This document shows, one piece after another, positions 55,390 through 64,000 of a stretch of DNA of 64,000 nt (positions are counted from its first letter, which is position 1; each line of letters opens with the position of its first letter). A model generated the notes under the pieces. That model was not told the DNA's origin, made no database searches, and saw nothing but the letters and a program-made list of their open reading frames with translations. Source of the stretch: CAIVVT01 sp963823095 (GTDB lineage: Bacteria > Acidobacteriota > Terriglobia > Bryobacterales > Bryobacteraceae); the NCBI GenBank assembly GCA_963823095.1, contig CAWGKI010000030.1:1-64000 (forward strand), in the 5' to 3' direction. Both the position numbers and the translations under genes were made by a program.

Positions 55390-56303
55390 AACAAGTGCTT
55401 GCACTCGCGGCCGTCGTGTTGATTGCTGGAGCCGCGCTTTATTGCGCGCAGCACAGGAGGCATTCGGACGCCGTCAGCGCCAATGCAGTGGTGGACGTCG
55501 CGGCCGGCTGGCAACGCGATCTATCGCGCGTCCCTCTGCGGGTCACGCGCATCTCCGACAGTCAGGAGCAGCTCATTGGAAATGAACTTGCGCGGTACTA
55601 CGAATCGGCGGAGTCGGCCAAGGGGCCCGCGGCTCGCGCGATCGAGCGCTACGTCAACGAAGTCGGTGAGCGCATCGCCACTCACGCAAAGCGCAAGCTC
55701 CCCTATCGCTTTCACGTCGTCGCCGACGCCAATCTGATCAACGCGTTCGCGCTCCCGGGCGGCCGCGTTTTCGTCGGCCAGGGGCTGCTCGATCGCACGA
55801 AGAGCGAGGACGAGTTGGCCTTTGTGCTCGGACACGAAATCGAGCACATCGATCACTATCACGCGGTCGAGCGCGTCCAGATCGAGGCGCAATTGAAGAA
55901 GCTGAACCTCGATGTCCTGGCGGGGATCGCCCAGATCCCAATGTCGCTATGGCAGGCCGGCTACAGCAAAGACGAGGAGATGGAAGCCGATCGAGAGGGA
56001 CTGCGGCTCGCCGCCGCCACGGGCTACTCGGCCAAGGGCGCCATCAACCTGCTTCTGCGGTGGACTCAGTTGCACCGCGAGTTCGTCATCCACGCCAAGA
56101 CACCGGCTGGAGAACTGAGTCAACTGGCCATCGATGGCCTGACCGGATACTTCAGAACGCACCCCTCGCCATCGGAGCGCCTCAGCCAGGCTAGGGAAGT
56201 GATTTCCCGGGAGCATCTTCCCGTCGACAAACCTCTCAAGCCTCTCCGCGTGGAGTATGAGATCACCGCGGACGGCCAGGGAGAGGTTCACTCGAAGTCT
56301 TGA
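55386..56303 (+). CDS. M48 family zinc metallopeptidase
   Basis: A signal anchor (MKQVLALAAVVLIAGAALYC) may be a lipoprotein-like or cleaved signal. The zinc site is HEIEH in VLGHEIEHIDHYHA, with the third ligand in DEEMEADREG. The propeptide-side motif NAFALPGGRVFVGQGLL is typical of BepA/LoiP-type M48 proteases, which control outer-membrane protein quality. It overlaps the DUF2339 stop by four bases (ATGA) and closes the block. Confidence 0.9.
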   Translation: MKQVLALAAVVLIAGAALYCAQHRRHSDAVSANAVVDVAAGWQRDLSRVPLRVTRISDSQEQLIGNELARYYESAESAKGPAARAIERYVNEVGERIATHAKRKLPYRFHVVADANLINAFALPGGRVFVGQGLLDRTKSEDELAFVLGHEIEHIDHYHAVERVQIEAQLKKLNLDVLAGIAQIPMSLWQAGYSKDEEMEADREGLRLAAATGYSAKGAINLLLRWTQLHREFVIHAKTPAGELSQLAIDGLTGYFRTHPSPSERLSQAREVISREHLPVDKPLKPLRVEYEITADGQGEVHSKS

Positions 56304-57023
56304 GCGGCGCGATGCTCTGGTTTCACTGAACCAAGCATGCGCGGACATTTCTCCCCCAATGTGCCAATTCAATGCGGCTCAGGTCAAGTCTGTCCTATTT
56401 TGAGCAGCAGAGTAGTCGACATGAGGAGCCTATGCCCGGACTCGCACTCGGGTTTTGAAACCTCGGGGGGATTGCATTATCGATCTTTCCGGCCCAATTT
56501 CGCTTTCTTATCGCCACAATCGTTCGCCGCTCTAGCTCGGAGCGCTACCAGCCTGCCTCAATCCTGGATTGCCGGGCCGACACGATCGATGCCGACTGCC
56601 AGATTTGACAGTAATTGCCGTCAGTCCCTGCAGTCAGAATTCCCGCATCCGCTTCAAGCATTTCCGGGAAACGTGAGGCCTGGAGACAAGATATCGCATG
56701 TGAATTACCCGCCCGGCGTGAAGATGAAAGTCGATGAATCACAGCGTGTTGCGCTGATTTCTCCCCATTTCGAAGCGCGATTTCCATCGACTGCAATTAA
56801 TGGCATCCTCGTATCTCCGCTTGCCGGGAAGGTCCTCAAATACGGCTGCCTCACATCGCAGAGACCGCAGTGCGTAACCGATTGTTTGCACACTCATTAA
56901 TTGGCGGCCGCCACACAGGAACCGCGGAGTGGGGCCGTCGCGTTGCTCGATTGGCCACCTAAGTGCCATGCAGGACTGGTCACCGGATGCCAGAGGAGAG
57001 AAGTGCGTCTCTGGGAGGCGCGA
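56304..57023. other. Gap before the contractile injection system genes
   Basis: An open frame of 187 codons (56337-56900) has no ribosome site, odd amino-acid use and no recognisable domain, so I do not call it. No tRNA, repeat or terminator was seen. The stretch from 56590 to 56720 is more AT-rich than its surroundings. The promoter of the eCIS genes should lie near its right end. Confidence 0.45.
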
Positions 57024-57266
57024 ATGGAACAGGGCGACCTGGTCAGAGTGGCGCGGGCGAGCGTGTTTCTGCCGAGCAGGACCGAATTGCAGGAATTCGC
57101 TCCGGGCGACGAGGAGTTGGAGGGGACGATTATAGGATTCTCAGATTCGGGCAGCCGCCCGAAGGCCTACGCGGTTGTGGAGGTCGTACGGCGGCTATCT
57201 CTTGTTGTGCCGGTAGAGCAGTTGCGAGTGACCTCCTCTCCCAGCGCGCAACCGATGAAGCGGTAG
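57024..57266 (+). CDS. Small protein of unknown function, first of the eCIS block
   Basis: An 80-residue protein with a good ribosome site (GGGAGG six bases before the ATG). It reads as a small all-beta, SH3-like protein: DLVRVARASVFLPSRTELQE, then GTIIGFSDSG and YAVVEVVRRLSLVVPVEQLR. Family not recognised. It lies 53 bases before the sheath gene on the same strand and is probably on the same transcript. Confidence 0.6.
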   Translation: MEQGDLVRVARASVFLPSRTELQEFAPGDEELEGTIIGFSDSGSRPKAYAVVEVVRRLSLVVPVEQLRVTSSPSAQPMKR

Positions 57267-57319
57267 GTACGTGTAGTTTGCGTGGGTTCTCGGAGGTCAA
57301 TCCAGAAAGGAAGGGCTGA

Positions 57320-58894
57320 ATGCCAGTAACTGTCAGTTATCCGGGCGTATACATTGAGGAGATTCCCAGTGGCGTGCACACGATCACCGGGGTGGCCACC
57401 TCAATTGCCGCTTTTGTGGGATGGGCCCCGGCGGGTGCAATCGATCAGGCAGAGCTCGTGCTGAGCTGGCAGGACTATGCCCGTTCGTACGGCGGGCTCG
57501 ACGCGCGGAGCAAGCTCGGCTACGCGGTATCGCAGTTTTTCGCCAACGGCGGCAGCCAGGCCTACATCATCCGCCTTGTATTCAAAGACGCGGTCGCCGC
57601 AAACACGAGCTTGAGCGTCTCGGGCGGCACCAGCCCCTCCGTAGTGATCACCGCGGCCAATCCTGGCGCTTGGGGCAACAACTACGGCATCCTGATCAAG
57701 AACCAGGTTGTTGGCGGGACCGCGACTGGCCGATTCCGCCTGCAGGTGGCATACGCCCCCTCGGGCGCCAGCCCCACCGTGGTTGAGTCGTTCGAGAATC
57801 TCTCGCTGGTTTCTCCCGACCCTGGCGGGCGCTACCTTGCTGACATCCTGGCTGCGCAATCGAACTACGTTACAGCTACAATCACCGGCTCACCAACCAG
57901 CTTCCCAAGCGACATCACAACTCCCCAAATGCTGGGGACTGGAACGGGAAACGCGGTCGGCGCCGATGGGACCGTGCTCGCGCCGAGTTCGCCCGGTACT
58001 CAGGGCAATTTCGAAAACGCGCTGCTGCCCACCAGTGGAACCGGCGGCGTGCACTTCCTGGAACATGTCGACCTGTTCAATCTGCTTTGCATTCCAGGCT
58101 TGGTGGACCCGGCGACGATCGGCTCCCTCGAAACCTTCTGCCGCCAGCATCGCGCATTCATGATCGTCGACTGCGATTCCGGCGACACCGTCAGTTCGCT
58201 GCAAAAGTCTGGAGGCCCGAACTCCAGCATGACGGGCGCCGACGGAATCAACGCCGCCTTCTACTTCCCGTGGATCAATGCGCCCGATCCTCTGAACCAA
58301 GGCGGTATCGGTCCATTCCCGCCGTGCGGATTCGTAGCAGGCATCTACGCCAGCACGGACGGCAGCCGCGGCGTTTGGAAGGCGCCCGCGGGAACGCAGG
58401 CAAGCCTCTCGGGAGTGATCGGCACCGCCATCACATTAAATGATGCCGACAACGGCCTGCTGAATCCAGTCGCCGTGAACTGCATCCGTACTCTGGCCGT
58501 CTACGGAACCGTTGTTTGGGGAACCCGCACATTGCAGGGCAACGATGAGATTGGCTCCGAGTGGAAATACGTCCCCGTGCGGCGTTTGGCGTTGTACATC
58601 GAAGAGAGTTTGTATCGCGGCACGAAATGGGCGGTGTTCGAACCGAACGACGAGCCGCTGTGGTCGCAGCTCCGCTTGAACGTAGGCGCCTTCATGCACG
58701 ACCTCTTCCGCAAGGGAGCGTTCCAGGGCCAGTCGCCCAAGGATGCCTATTTCGTGAAGTGCGACAGCGAAACCACGACCCAGAGCGACATCAACCTGGG
58801 GATTGTCAACGTTCTGGTCGGATTCGCGCCGCTCAAGCCGGCGGAATTCGTGATCATTCAGATCCAGCAAATGGCAGGTCAGATCGCGTCCTGA
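57320..58894 (+). CDS. Contractile tail sheath protein (eCIS)
   Basis: A 524-residue sheath subunit, the contracting outer sleeve of the injection machine. The N-terminus SYPGVYIEEIPSGVHTITG and the following VATSIAAFVGWAPAG are sheath hallmarks. The C-terminal conserved domain includes NPVAVNCIRTLAVYGTVVWG, VPVRRLALYIEESLYRGTKW and FVKCDSETTTQSDINLGIVN. A variable domain lies between about 90 and 260. AAGGAAGG precedes the ATG. Closest in type to PVC/Afp sheaths rather than T6SS TssB/TssC. Confidence 0.95.
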   Translation: MPVTVSYPGVYIEEIPSGVHTITGVATSIAAFVGWAPAGAIDQAELVLSWQDYARSYGGLDARSKLGYAVSQFFANGGSQAYIIRLVFKDAVAANTSLSVSGGTSPSVVITAANPGAWGNNYGILIKNQVVGGTATGRFRLQVAYAPSGASPTVVESFENLSLVSPDPGGRYLADILAAQSNYVTATITGSPTSFPSDITTPQMLGTGTGNAVGADGTVLAPSSPGTQGNFENALLPTSGTGGVHFLEHVDLFNLLCIPGLVDPATIGSLETFCRQHRAFMIVDCDSGDTVSSLQKSGGPNSSMTGADGINAAFYFPWINAPDPLNQGGIGPFPPCGFVAGIYASTDGSRGVWKAPAGTQASLSGVIGTAITLNDADNGLLNPVAVNCIRTLAVYGTVVWGTRTLQGNDEIGSEWKYVPVRRLALYIEESLYRGTKWAVFEPNDEPLWSQLRLNVGAFMHDLFRKGAFQGQSPKDAYFVKCDSETTTQSDINLGIVNVLVGFAPLKPAEFVIIQIQQMAGQIAS

Positions 58895-58905
58895 GGAGGA
58901 CTTGC

Positions 58906-59424
58906 ATGGCTGAGTTTACCGTTAACACCACACGTTTCGATCCGTACAAGAACTTCAAATTCCGCGTCAAGTGGGATGGCCAGTATGTGGCCGGAGTCAG
59001 CAAGGTGGGCGGCTTGAAGCGGACCACCGAGGTCGTGAAGCATCGCGAAGGAGGCGACCCCTCCAGCTCGCGCAAGTCGCCGGGCAGAACGGAATACGAC
59101 GCAATCACACTGGAGCGAGGTGTCACGCACGATCCTGCATTCGAAGCATGGGCCAGCAAAGTATGGTCGCTGGGAGCCGGGTTGGGCGCGGAGGTCTCGC
59201 TGAAGGACTTCCGGAAGGACCTCATCATTGAGGTCTACAACGAGGCGGGCCAGACAGCTTTGGCTTACAAAGTCTACCGATGCTGGGTGTCCGAGTTTCA
59301 AGCCCTGCCGGACCTGGATGCCAACGCCAACGCAGTGGCCATTCAGCACATCAAGCTGGAAAACGAAGGCTGGGAGCGCGACACCTCCACGAACGAGCCC
59401 ACTGAGCCCACGCTGAGCGTTTAG
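58906..59424 (+). CDS. Contractile tail tube protein (eCIS)
   Basis: Inner tube subunit of 172 residues, gp19-like family. The ATG at 58906 has GAGGAGG eight bases upstream. Marks are FDPYKNFKFRVKWDGQYVAG, the conserved KVGGLKRTTEVVKHREGGDP, TEYDAITLERGVTHDPAFEA and the tail AIQHIKLENEGWERD. It follows the sheath by 11 bases, the usual sheath-tube order. Confidence 0.93.
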   Translation: MAEFTVNTTRFDPYKNFKFRVKWDGQYVAGVSKVGGLKRTTEVVKHREGGDPSSSRKSPGRTEYDAITLERGVTHDPAFEAWASKVWSLGAGLGAEVSLKDFRKDLIIEVYNEAGQTALAYKVYRCWVSEFQALPDLDANANAVAIQHIKLENEGWERDTSTNEPTEPTLSV

Positions 59425-59445
59425 CGGACTAGAGGCCCGACTGCG

Positions 59446-60180
59446 ATGCAAACGCTATCCGCCTCGGCCGTCCTGGAAGTCTGGGAGCGTGGCGTGAACC
59501 AAACGCCGATGGAGCGCGCGTTGGAGATGCTGTCGGCGGCATGCCCGGAGACGCCACGCGAGGAGCTGCTCGCGCTCAGCATGGGACGGCGAGACGCGGC
59601 GCTGTTCTCCCTGCAGGAGCGGATGTTCGGTCCAGAAATGGCCGGCGTAGCGGCTTGTCCCCGTTGTAACGAGCGAATCGAACTCACGGTGAACGCTGCC
59701 GACGTGCGTACCGTTGCCGAGAAGGAGGTAGAGGGCGAAGTGGCGCTGAGCGTTGGGGAATTCGAACTGCGCTTTCGTCCGCCGGCGAGCCAGGACCTGA
59801 TCGCCGCGGGCCAGGCGCGCGACGCCGCGACCCGTGACCTGATTCTGCGGCGCTGTTTGATTTCGGTGCGGAGGAATGGCGCGGCCGTCGCGAGCGCGGA
59901 TCCTCTGCCCGCCGAAGTGATCGACGCGGTGATGGAGGGGATGGCTCGGGCCGACCCCTTGGCCGATGTACAACTCTCCGTCTGCTGTCCGGTCTGCGAG
60001 CATCGCTGGCGGACGGCCTTCGACATCGTGTCTTTTATGTGGAGCGAGATCGAGGCCGCCGCCTCGCGCCTCTTGTATGAAGTGCACAGGCTCGCCTCGG
60101 CATACGGCTGGGCTGAAGGAGACATCCTCACGCTGAGCCCGGCGCGCAGGCAGGTCTACCTCGCAATGGTGGGTGAATGA
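59446..60180 (+). CDS. T4 gp26-like baseplate hub chaperone with zinc-ribbon cysteines (eCIS)
   Basis: A 244-residue protein of the gp26/baseplate-assembly-chaperone type found in many eCIS loci. The N-terminal helices (VLEVWERGVNQTPMERALEM; REELLALSMGRRDAALFSLQ) are followed by two CxxC knuckles, CPRC and CPVC, about 105 residues apart, which could bind one metal. The C-terminus is WSEIEAAASRLLYEVHRLAS with AYGWAEGDILTLSPARRQVY. It should help load hub proteins during assembly. Overlaps the next gene by four bases. Confidence 0.82.
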   Translation: MQTLSASAVLEVWERGVNQTPMERALEMLSAACPETPREELLALSMGRRDAALFSLQERMFGPEMAGVAACPRCNERIELTVNAADVRTVAEKEVEGEVALSVGEFELRFRPPASQDLIAAGQARDAATRDLILRRCLISVRRNGAAVASADPLPAEVIDAVMEGMARADPLADVQLSVCCPVCEHRWRTAFDIVSFMWSEIEAAASRLLYEVHRLASAYGWAEGDILTLSPARRQVYLAMVGE

Positions 60181-61296
60181 GCGACTTCCTCAGCAGTCTC
60201 GCAGATCGGAGCCTCGGACGGGCGGAAGTTGTGCAACCGCGATTGCCATCCTTGTTCGAACCTCTGACCACTCGCGGGGCGTCGTTGAAAGGCGTTGAAG
60301 CCAGCCTTTGGAGACAGAACCCGATCGTCGCGAGTGGCTCGGGACTCTCGAGTGGAAGACCTTTCGAGGAGACGCAGGAGATTTCAGACGACAGACCTGT
60401 GCCGCCTGCTCCGGCAATCCGAAACGCCGCTTCGCGTGAGACAAGATCGGGAGTTCGCACGCCGGATCAGGTCCCTAGCAGTTTCGAGCACATGGCGGAT
60501 CGTCGTCCGGCAGACCCCAATTAGCGCCCCGTCCATACAAAGTACGCAGATCCCCGCTAGCAAGAGGATCGAGCCGCAAACATCAAGCGAAGATAGCGCA
60601 CTGCGTCTGGAACAAGCGCATCCGGTACTGCCTGCTGAATCGAAATCAACGGCACGCGGCACTTCGGCAGGGCAAGCTCAAGGCCAACTGGAACGCGTTT
60701 CCGCCCCGCCCATAACTCCGGCCGCAGCGCCGTTCCGTGAGCCGGTTCAGCACGGGAGCCAGCGGCCCATGTACATCCGGCCACCCCGCAGCCGGAGAAG
60801 CCGCGGCCAGAACGGTCCAAAGCGGAACGGGCGCCCAACGCCCCAATCGAGTTGCCTCCCGCCGTGGTCCAACGGGAAGTGGGAGAGCGGCCGGATGCTC
60901 ACGCACGCAAACGTGAACAAGAGATGCTTGCGGACGCAAGAAAGCAGTCCGAGAACACCATCGGGATCCATGAGAACCCGCCTGGCGCCAGAGCGGCGAA
61001 TCCCGAACGCTGGTCCGTCTCCTCCGCGGTACCGGCCCGCTCGGAGGGGAGGGATATCGGCCGCGTCGCCGAAACCGGGCGCGGATACCTCATTTGTGCG
61101 ACGTCTGGAGCAGTTTAATTCGGCCGCTCCGCAAGCACGTTCGCGCGCCACGGAGACAACCATACACATCACAATCGGACGCGTCGAAGTGCGTGCCGTG
61201 CCGGCCGAATCCACAGTCCGGAAGACGCGCGACGCCTCCCCGGTGATGAGTCTGCACGAATATCTACAAAGCAAGTCCAAGCGAGGCGGCGTATGA
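60177..61296 (+). pseudogene. eCIS-associated variable protein, frame broken about three times
   Basis: Starts MSDFLSSLADRSLGRAEVVQ with PRLPSLFEP, the usual opening of an eCIS protein found between the baseplate chaperone and the DUF4255 gene. It ends with the conserved block ETTIHITIGRVEVRAVPAES and SPVMSLHEYLQSKSK. The middle is P/A/R-rich and lies in changing frames: shifts near 60515, near 60740-60800 and near 61080 are needed. The stretch LPPAVVQREVGERPDAHA is coded in the first frame. About 370 residues when joined. Role unknown. ATGA overlaps on both sides. Confidence 0.7.
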
Positions 61297-62516
61297 GCAA
61301 CGCCAGCGCCATCGCCGCGGTCACGGCCACACTCGAGGCCATTCTACAGAAGGAGATCGCTACCGATCCCGATCTGACCGACATCTCAGTCACGGCGTTG
61401 CCGCTTGACAAGGCGCGCACGGGAATCACCACCAACCAGCTCAACGTGTTCCTGTACCAGGTATTGCCGAACGCGGCGTGGCGCAACATGGACATTCCGC
61501 GGACAGTCAAGCCGGGCGAGACGGGGATGCCGCCGCTGGCGCTGGACCTGCACTATCTGCTCACCGCGTTCGCGCGCGATAACGACACTAGCCAGCCGTT
61601 CGACCACCACGTGCTTGGCAAAGCCATGAGCGTACTGCAAGATCACGCCTTGCTGGGTCCGCAGGAGATCCAGCTTTCGTTCCCGGGCAGCGGCTTGGAG
61701 CAGCAGGTGGACCGGGTGCGAATCACGCTTCAGCCGTTGTCGGTAGAAGACATTTCCAAGCTGTGGATGGGCTTCGCGACGCAGTATCGCGTCTCCGTGG
61801 GTTACGACGTATCCGTCACCTTGATCGACAGCACGCTACCCGCCAAGACGCCGTTGCCAGTATTGACGCGCGGGCCGCAGGATAAGGGCGCACAGTCCCA
61901 CCCCAACCTGACTCCGCCGGTACCCCTGCTGTTCTCCGCAACGCCTCCCAATCAGCAGGACAGCGTACTGCTGGGCGATACGCTGACGTTGAGCGGACAG
62001 TTTCTGGACGGAACGAACATCGGCGTAGTGTTCAACAATCCGCTCTGGACTGCGCCCGTCGAGATTGCGCCGCTCGCAGGCAGTACCGCAACGCAGATCA
62101 GTGTGCAGATCCCGAACTCGCCGGCGGCCTGGCCGGCCGGGTTCTACACGCTTGAAGTTCTGGTGCAGCGTCCAACCGAAACCTACCGTCGCTCCACCAA
62201 TCAGCTCTCGATCACGCTCGCGCCGACCGTCACCGTGGCGCCCGCCTCGACTTCCGCCGCGGCCAGCATTACCTACACGGCTACATGCAGTCCCGAGATC
62301 TGGGTCGGCCAGACCGTCTTCCTGCTGCTGGGCGATCGGCAGATTGCCGCACAGAAGTTCACCGTCCAAACGAACACGCTGACCTTCGATGCCTTGAACC
62401 TGACGGCTGGCAGCTACTACTTCCGTCTGCGCGTGGACGGCGTAGACAGCTTGCTGGTGAATCGCGCAGCAACGCCTCCGGCCTTCGACTCAACTCAGCT
62501 GGTGACCGTCACATGA
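61293..62516 (+). CDS. DUF4255/Pvc16-type tail terminator protein (eCIS)
   Basis: Caps the distal end of the sheath-tube particle. The Pvc16 N-terminal domain covers about residues 1-190 (AIAAVTATLEAILQKEIA; NQLNVFLYQVLPNAAWRNMD; LDLHYLLTAFARDND; HHVLGKAMSVLQDH). It is followed by two Ig-like or IPT-like beta domains (DTLTLSGQFLDGTNIGVVFN and later YTATCSPEIWVGQTVFLLLG), longer than a minimal cap. ATGA overlaps with the genes before and after. Confidence 0.9.
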   Translation: MSNASAIAAVTATLEAILQKEIATDPDLTDISVTALPLDKARTGITTNQLNVFLYQVLPNAAWRNMDIPRTVKPGETGMPPLALDLHYLLTAFARDNDTSQPFDHHVLGKAMSVLQDHALLGPQEIQLSFPGSGLEQQVDRVRITLQPLSVEDISKLWMGFATQYRVSVGYDVSVTLIDSTLPAKTPLPVLTRGPQDKGAQSHPNLTPPVPLLFSATPPNQQDSVLLGDTLTLSGQFLDGTNIGVVFNNPLWTAPVEIAPLAGSTATQISVQIPNSPAAWPAGFYTLEVLVQRPTETYRRSTNQLSITLAPTVTVAPASTSAAASITYTATCSPEIWVGQTVFLLLGDRQIAAQKFTVQTNTLTFDALNLTAGSYYFRLRVDGVDSLLVNRAATPPAFDSTQLVTVT

Positions 62517-64000
62517 GCGACGCGGCAGCCTGGCAGAACGACAACGCGCGGTACCTCTCGGCGGCACTGGCGTGGCTGCGCGCCCTGCTGGAGCGGCTTG
62601 CGAAAAACGACCGCCAACAGGCCACGGAGGTGCTGCCTCCGCCGCCCGCACAGCCGCCGTCCGAGGGCCACGCCGAAGGCAGGCCGTTCTGGCGGCGCTT
62701 CCGCGGCGACGCCCCGCAGCTTGCATCGGCGCCGGAGCCGCTCCTGCTGCCACAGGGCAAGGGTTCTGGTGATCTTGGGGAAAGAGTCTCGCGGGCATTC
62801 GCAGAGATGACCGCGGCTGCGCAAACCACGCCGCCGCCGGCGCTACTGCTGCTGAGCCAGCGGCTGGGGCTCTCGCCGTTCGAACGGGACTTGCTGCTGC
62901 TTTGCGCGGCGATGGAACTGGATACGGGGATCGCAGGCCTGTGCGCCGCCGCGCAGGGCGATGCGAACCGTCCCTACCCCACCTTCGCGTTGGCGCTGGC
63001 GTTGTTCGACAAACCATCGTGGGATGCGCTCTCGCCGGAAGGGCGTCTGCGCTATTGGCGCTTGATCGAAATCGTTCAGCAGGGCGGGCAGCCGCTCACG
63101 GTCAGCCCGCTTCGGGCGGATGAGCGCATCGTCAGCTATCTGAAATGTCTGAACTATCTGGACGACCGGCTCGGGCCGCTGCTCACTCCACTCGAAATGC
63201 CGTCAGCGGAAGAACAACTGCCCCCGTCACAACAGGAGGCTGCCGCGCGCATCACCGGATATCTGAATCCGCTCACCGGCGGCCAGACCCTGCCCATAGT
63301 GCAGTTGCTGGGAAGCGACGCCGCTAGCAAAGTACTGATCGCCGTACATGCCGCCGCTGAACTGGGATTACAGGTCTACCGCCTGCCGGCGGCTCTGCTT
63401 CCGGCGCAGGTTGAGCGAATTGGAAACACTGAGCCGCTTGTGGCAGCGCGAGAGCTTGCTGTTGCCCTTGGCGCTCTATCTCGACGGACTCGGCTCTGAG
63501 GCGGAGACTGCGCAGACTAGTGCGAGTTCGCTGGTGCAACGCTTTCTGGCGCGGGCGAGCGGAGTCGTTTTCGTCGATTCCCGGGACGTATTGCCCGAGC
63601 TGATGGAAAACAGTCTGGCGGTGGATGTTGCCAAGCCCACCATCTCTGAACAGAAAGCGGCCTGGACAGCAGCCTTGGGGAGCGCCGCTGAGGAGAGTCC
63701 GGCACTGCTCGCAGGGCAGTTCAACTTGAGCCTGTCGGCCATCCGCAGGATTGCGCGTGAGGCTCAAGCGGACCCTTCGTTCGGCGGGCACGAGAGTCTG
63801 TGGAGCGCGTCCCTGGCGGCAACCCGCCCGCGGCTCGACACGCTGGCGCAGCGCATCGAGCCCAAGGCCACCTGGGACGACATTGTGCTGCCGGCGGCCC
63901 AAACCGCGCTTTTGCGCCAGATCTCCGCGCAAGTCGCGCAGCGCAACAAGGTCTACGAGGACTGGGGTTTCGCGCGCAAGATGAGCGGCGGCTTCGGCAT
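62513..64000 (+). CDS. eCIS AAA ATPase, N-terminal part, one frame break, cut by window edge
   Basis: N-terminal region of the Pvc15-type AAA+ ATPase of injection systems. Helical segments ALLLLSQRLGLSPFERDLLL and CAAMELDTGIAGLCAAAQGD start the family domain. Near 63420 one extra base breaks the frame. Removing it joins AALLPAQVER to LETLSRLWQRESLLLPLALY and continues to LPAAQTALLRQISAQVAQRN and VYEDWGFARKMSGGFG, just before the expected Walker A. The rest lies beyond 64000. Probably needed for particle assembly; the exact step is not known. Confidence 0.83.

Noticed and set aside
56337..56900. 187-codon open frame before the eCIS genes
   Set aside because: No ribosome site, unusual composition with many S, P and C residues, no domain; treated as non-coding.
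57320..62516. Prophage tail module or type VI secretion
   Set aside because: No head, lysis or integration genes and no Tss genes; the Pvc15/Pvc16-type genes point to an eCIS.

Overview
The window is GC-rich bacterial chromosome. Gene content points to an acidobacterium of the Solibacter/Bryobacter type. The pointers are a type II secretion operon with PilM/PilN-like assembly proteins, fused membrane/spermidine-synthase-like proteins, winged-helix plus PD40 propeller proteins, DUF1080 proteins, and long nested intergenic palindromes. The taxon is inferred; there is no rRNA or marker search behind it.

Layout. 1-7.3 kb (minus): a Tat-exported GH116 glycosidase with two frame breaks; ispF and ispD (isoprenoid MEP pathway) below a YacL-type PIN-TRAM membrane protein; an RRM RNA-binding protein; an N-acylglucosamine 2-epimerase with one frame break. 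7.3-13.4 kb: a gamma-glutamylcyclotransferase-like protein, tRNA-Ile2(CAT), a VOC protein, thiG, tRNA-Gln(CTG) and two secreted proteins of unknown role. 13.4-26.9 kb (minus): a full type II secretion operon in the order gspE-F-G-H-I-J-K-L-M-C-D, preceded by an ECF sigma factor, its zinc-finger anti-sigma factor and a small secreted protein. Most neighbouring genes overlap by ATGA or TAATG. 27-29.1 kb: folC and plsC. 29.1-33.5 kb (minus): two tandem membrane/spermidine-synthase-like genes whose first 268 codons are almost identical. 34-37.7 kb (minus): a BON protein, a FliT-like small protein, fliD and a RidA protein. 37.8-44.5 kb: two beta-propeller proteins, a large secreted TIM-barrel-like protein and a DUF1080 protein. 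44.8-56.3 kb: a sigma-54 activator divergent from an LplT-PlsC-acyl-ACP synthetase triple fusion, then DUF2157 (frame-broken), GDYXXLXY, DUF2339 and an M48 protease. 57.0-64.0 kb (plus): the start of an extracellular contractile injection system (eCIS) with sheath, tube, gp26-like baseplate chaperone, a variable protein, a DUF4255/Pvc16-type terminator and a AAA ATPase cut by the window edge.

How the parts work together. The type II system should export folded periplasmic proteins such as the many secreted hydrolase-like and propeller proteins here, and the ECF/anti-sigma pair at its head suggests envelope-signal control. The eCIS is the most unusual machine in the window; its cargo, fibre and spike genes must lie to the right of position 64000.

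Two cautions. Five genes carry apparent frame breaks, most of them single extra bases in otherwise conserved reading frames, so sequencing or assembly indels are at least as likely as true pseudogenes. The intergenic gaps carry at least three kinds of long inverted repeat.
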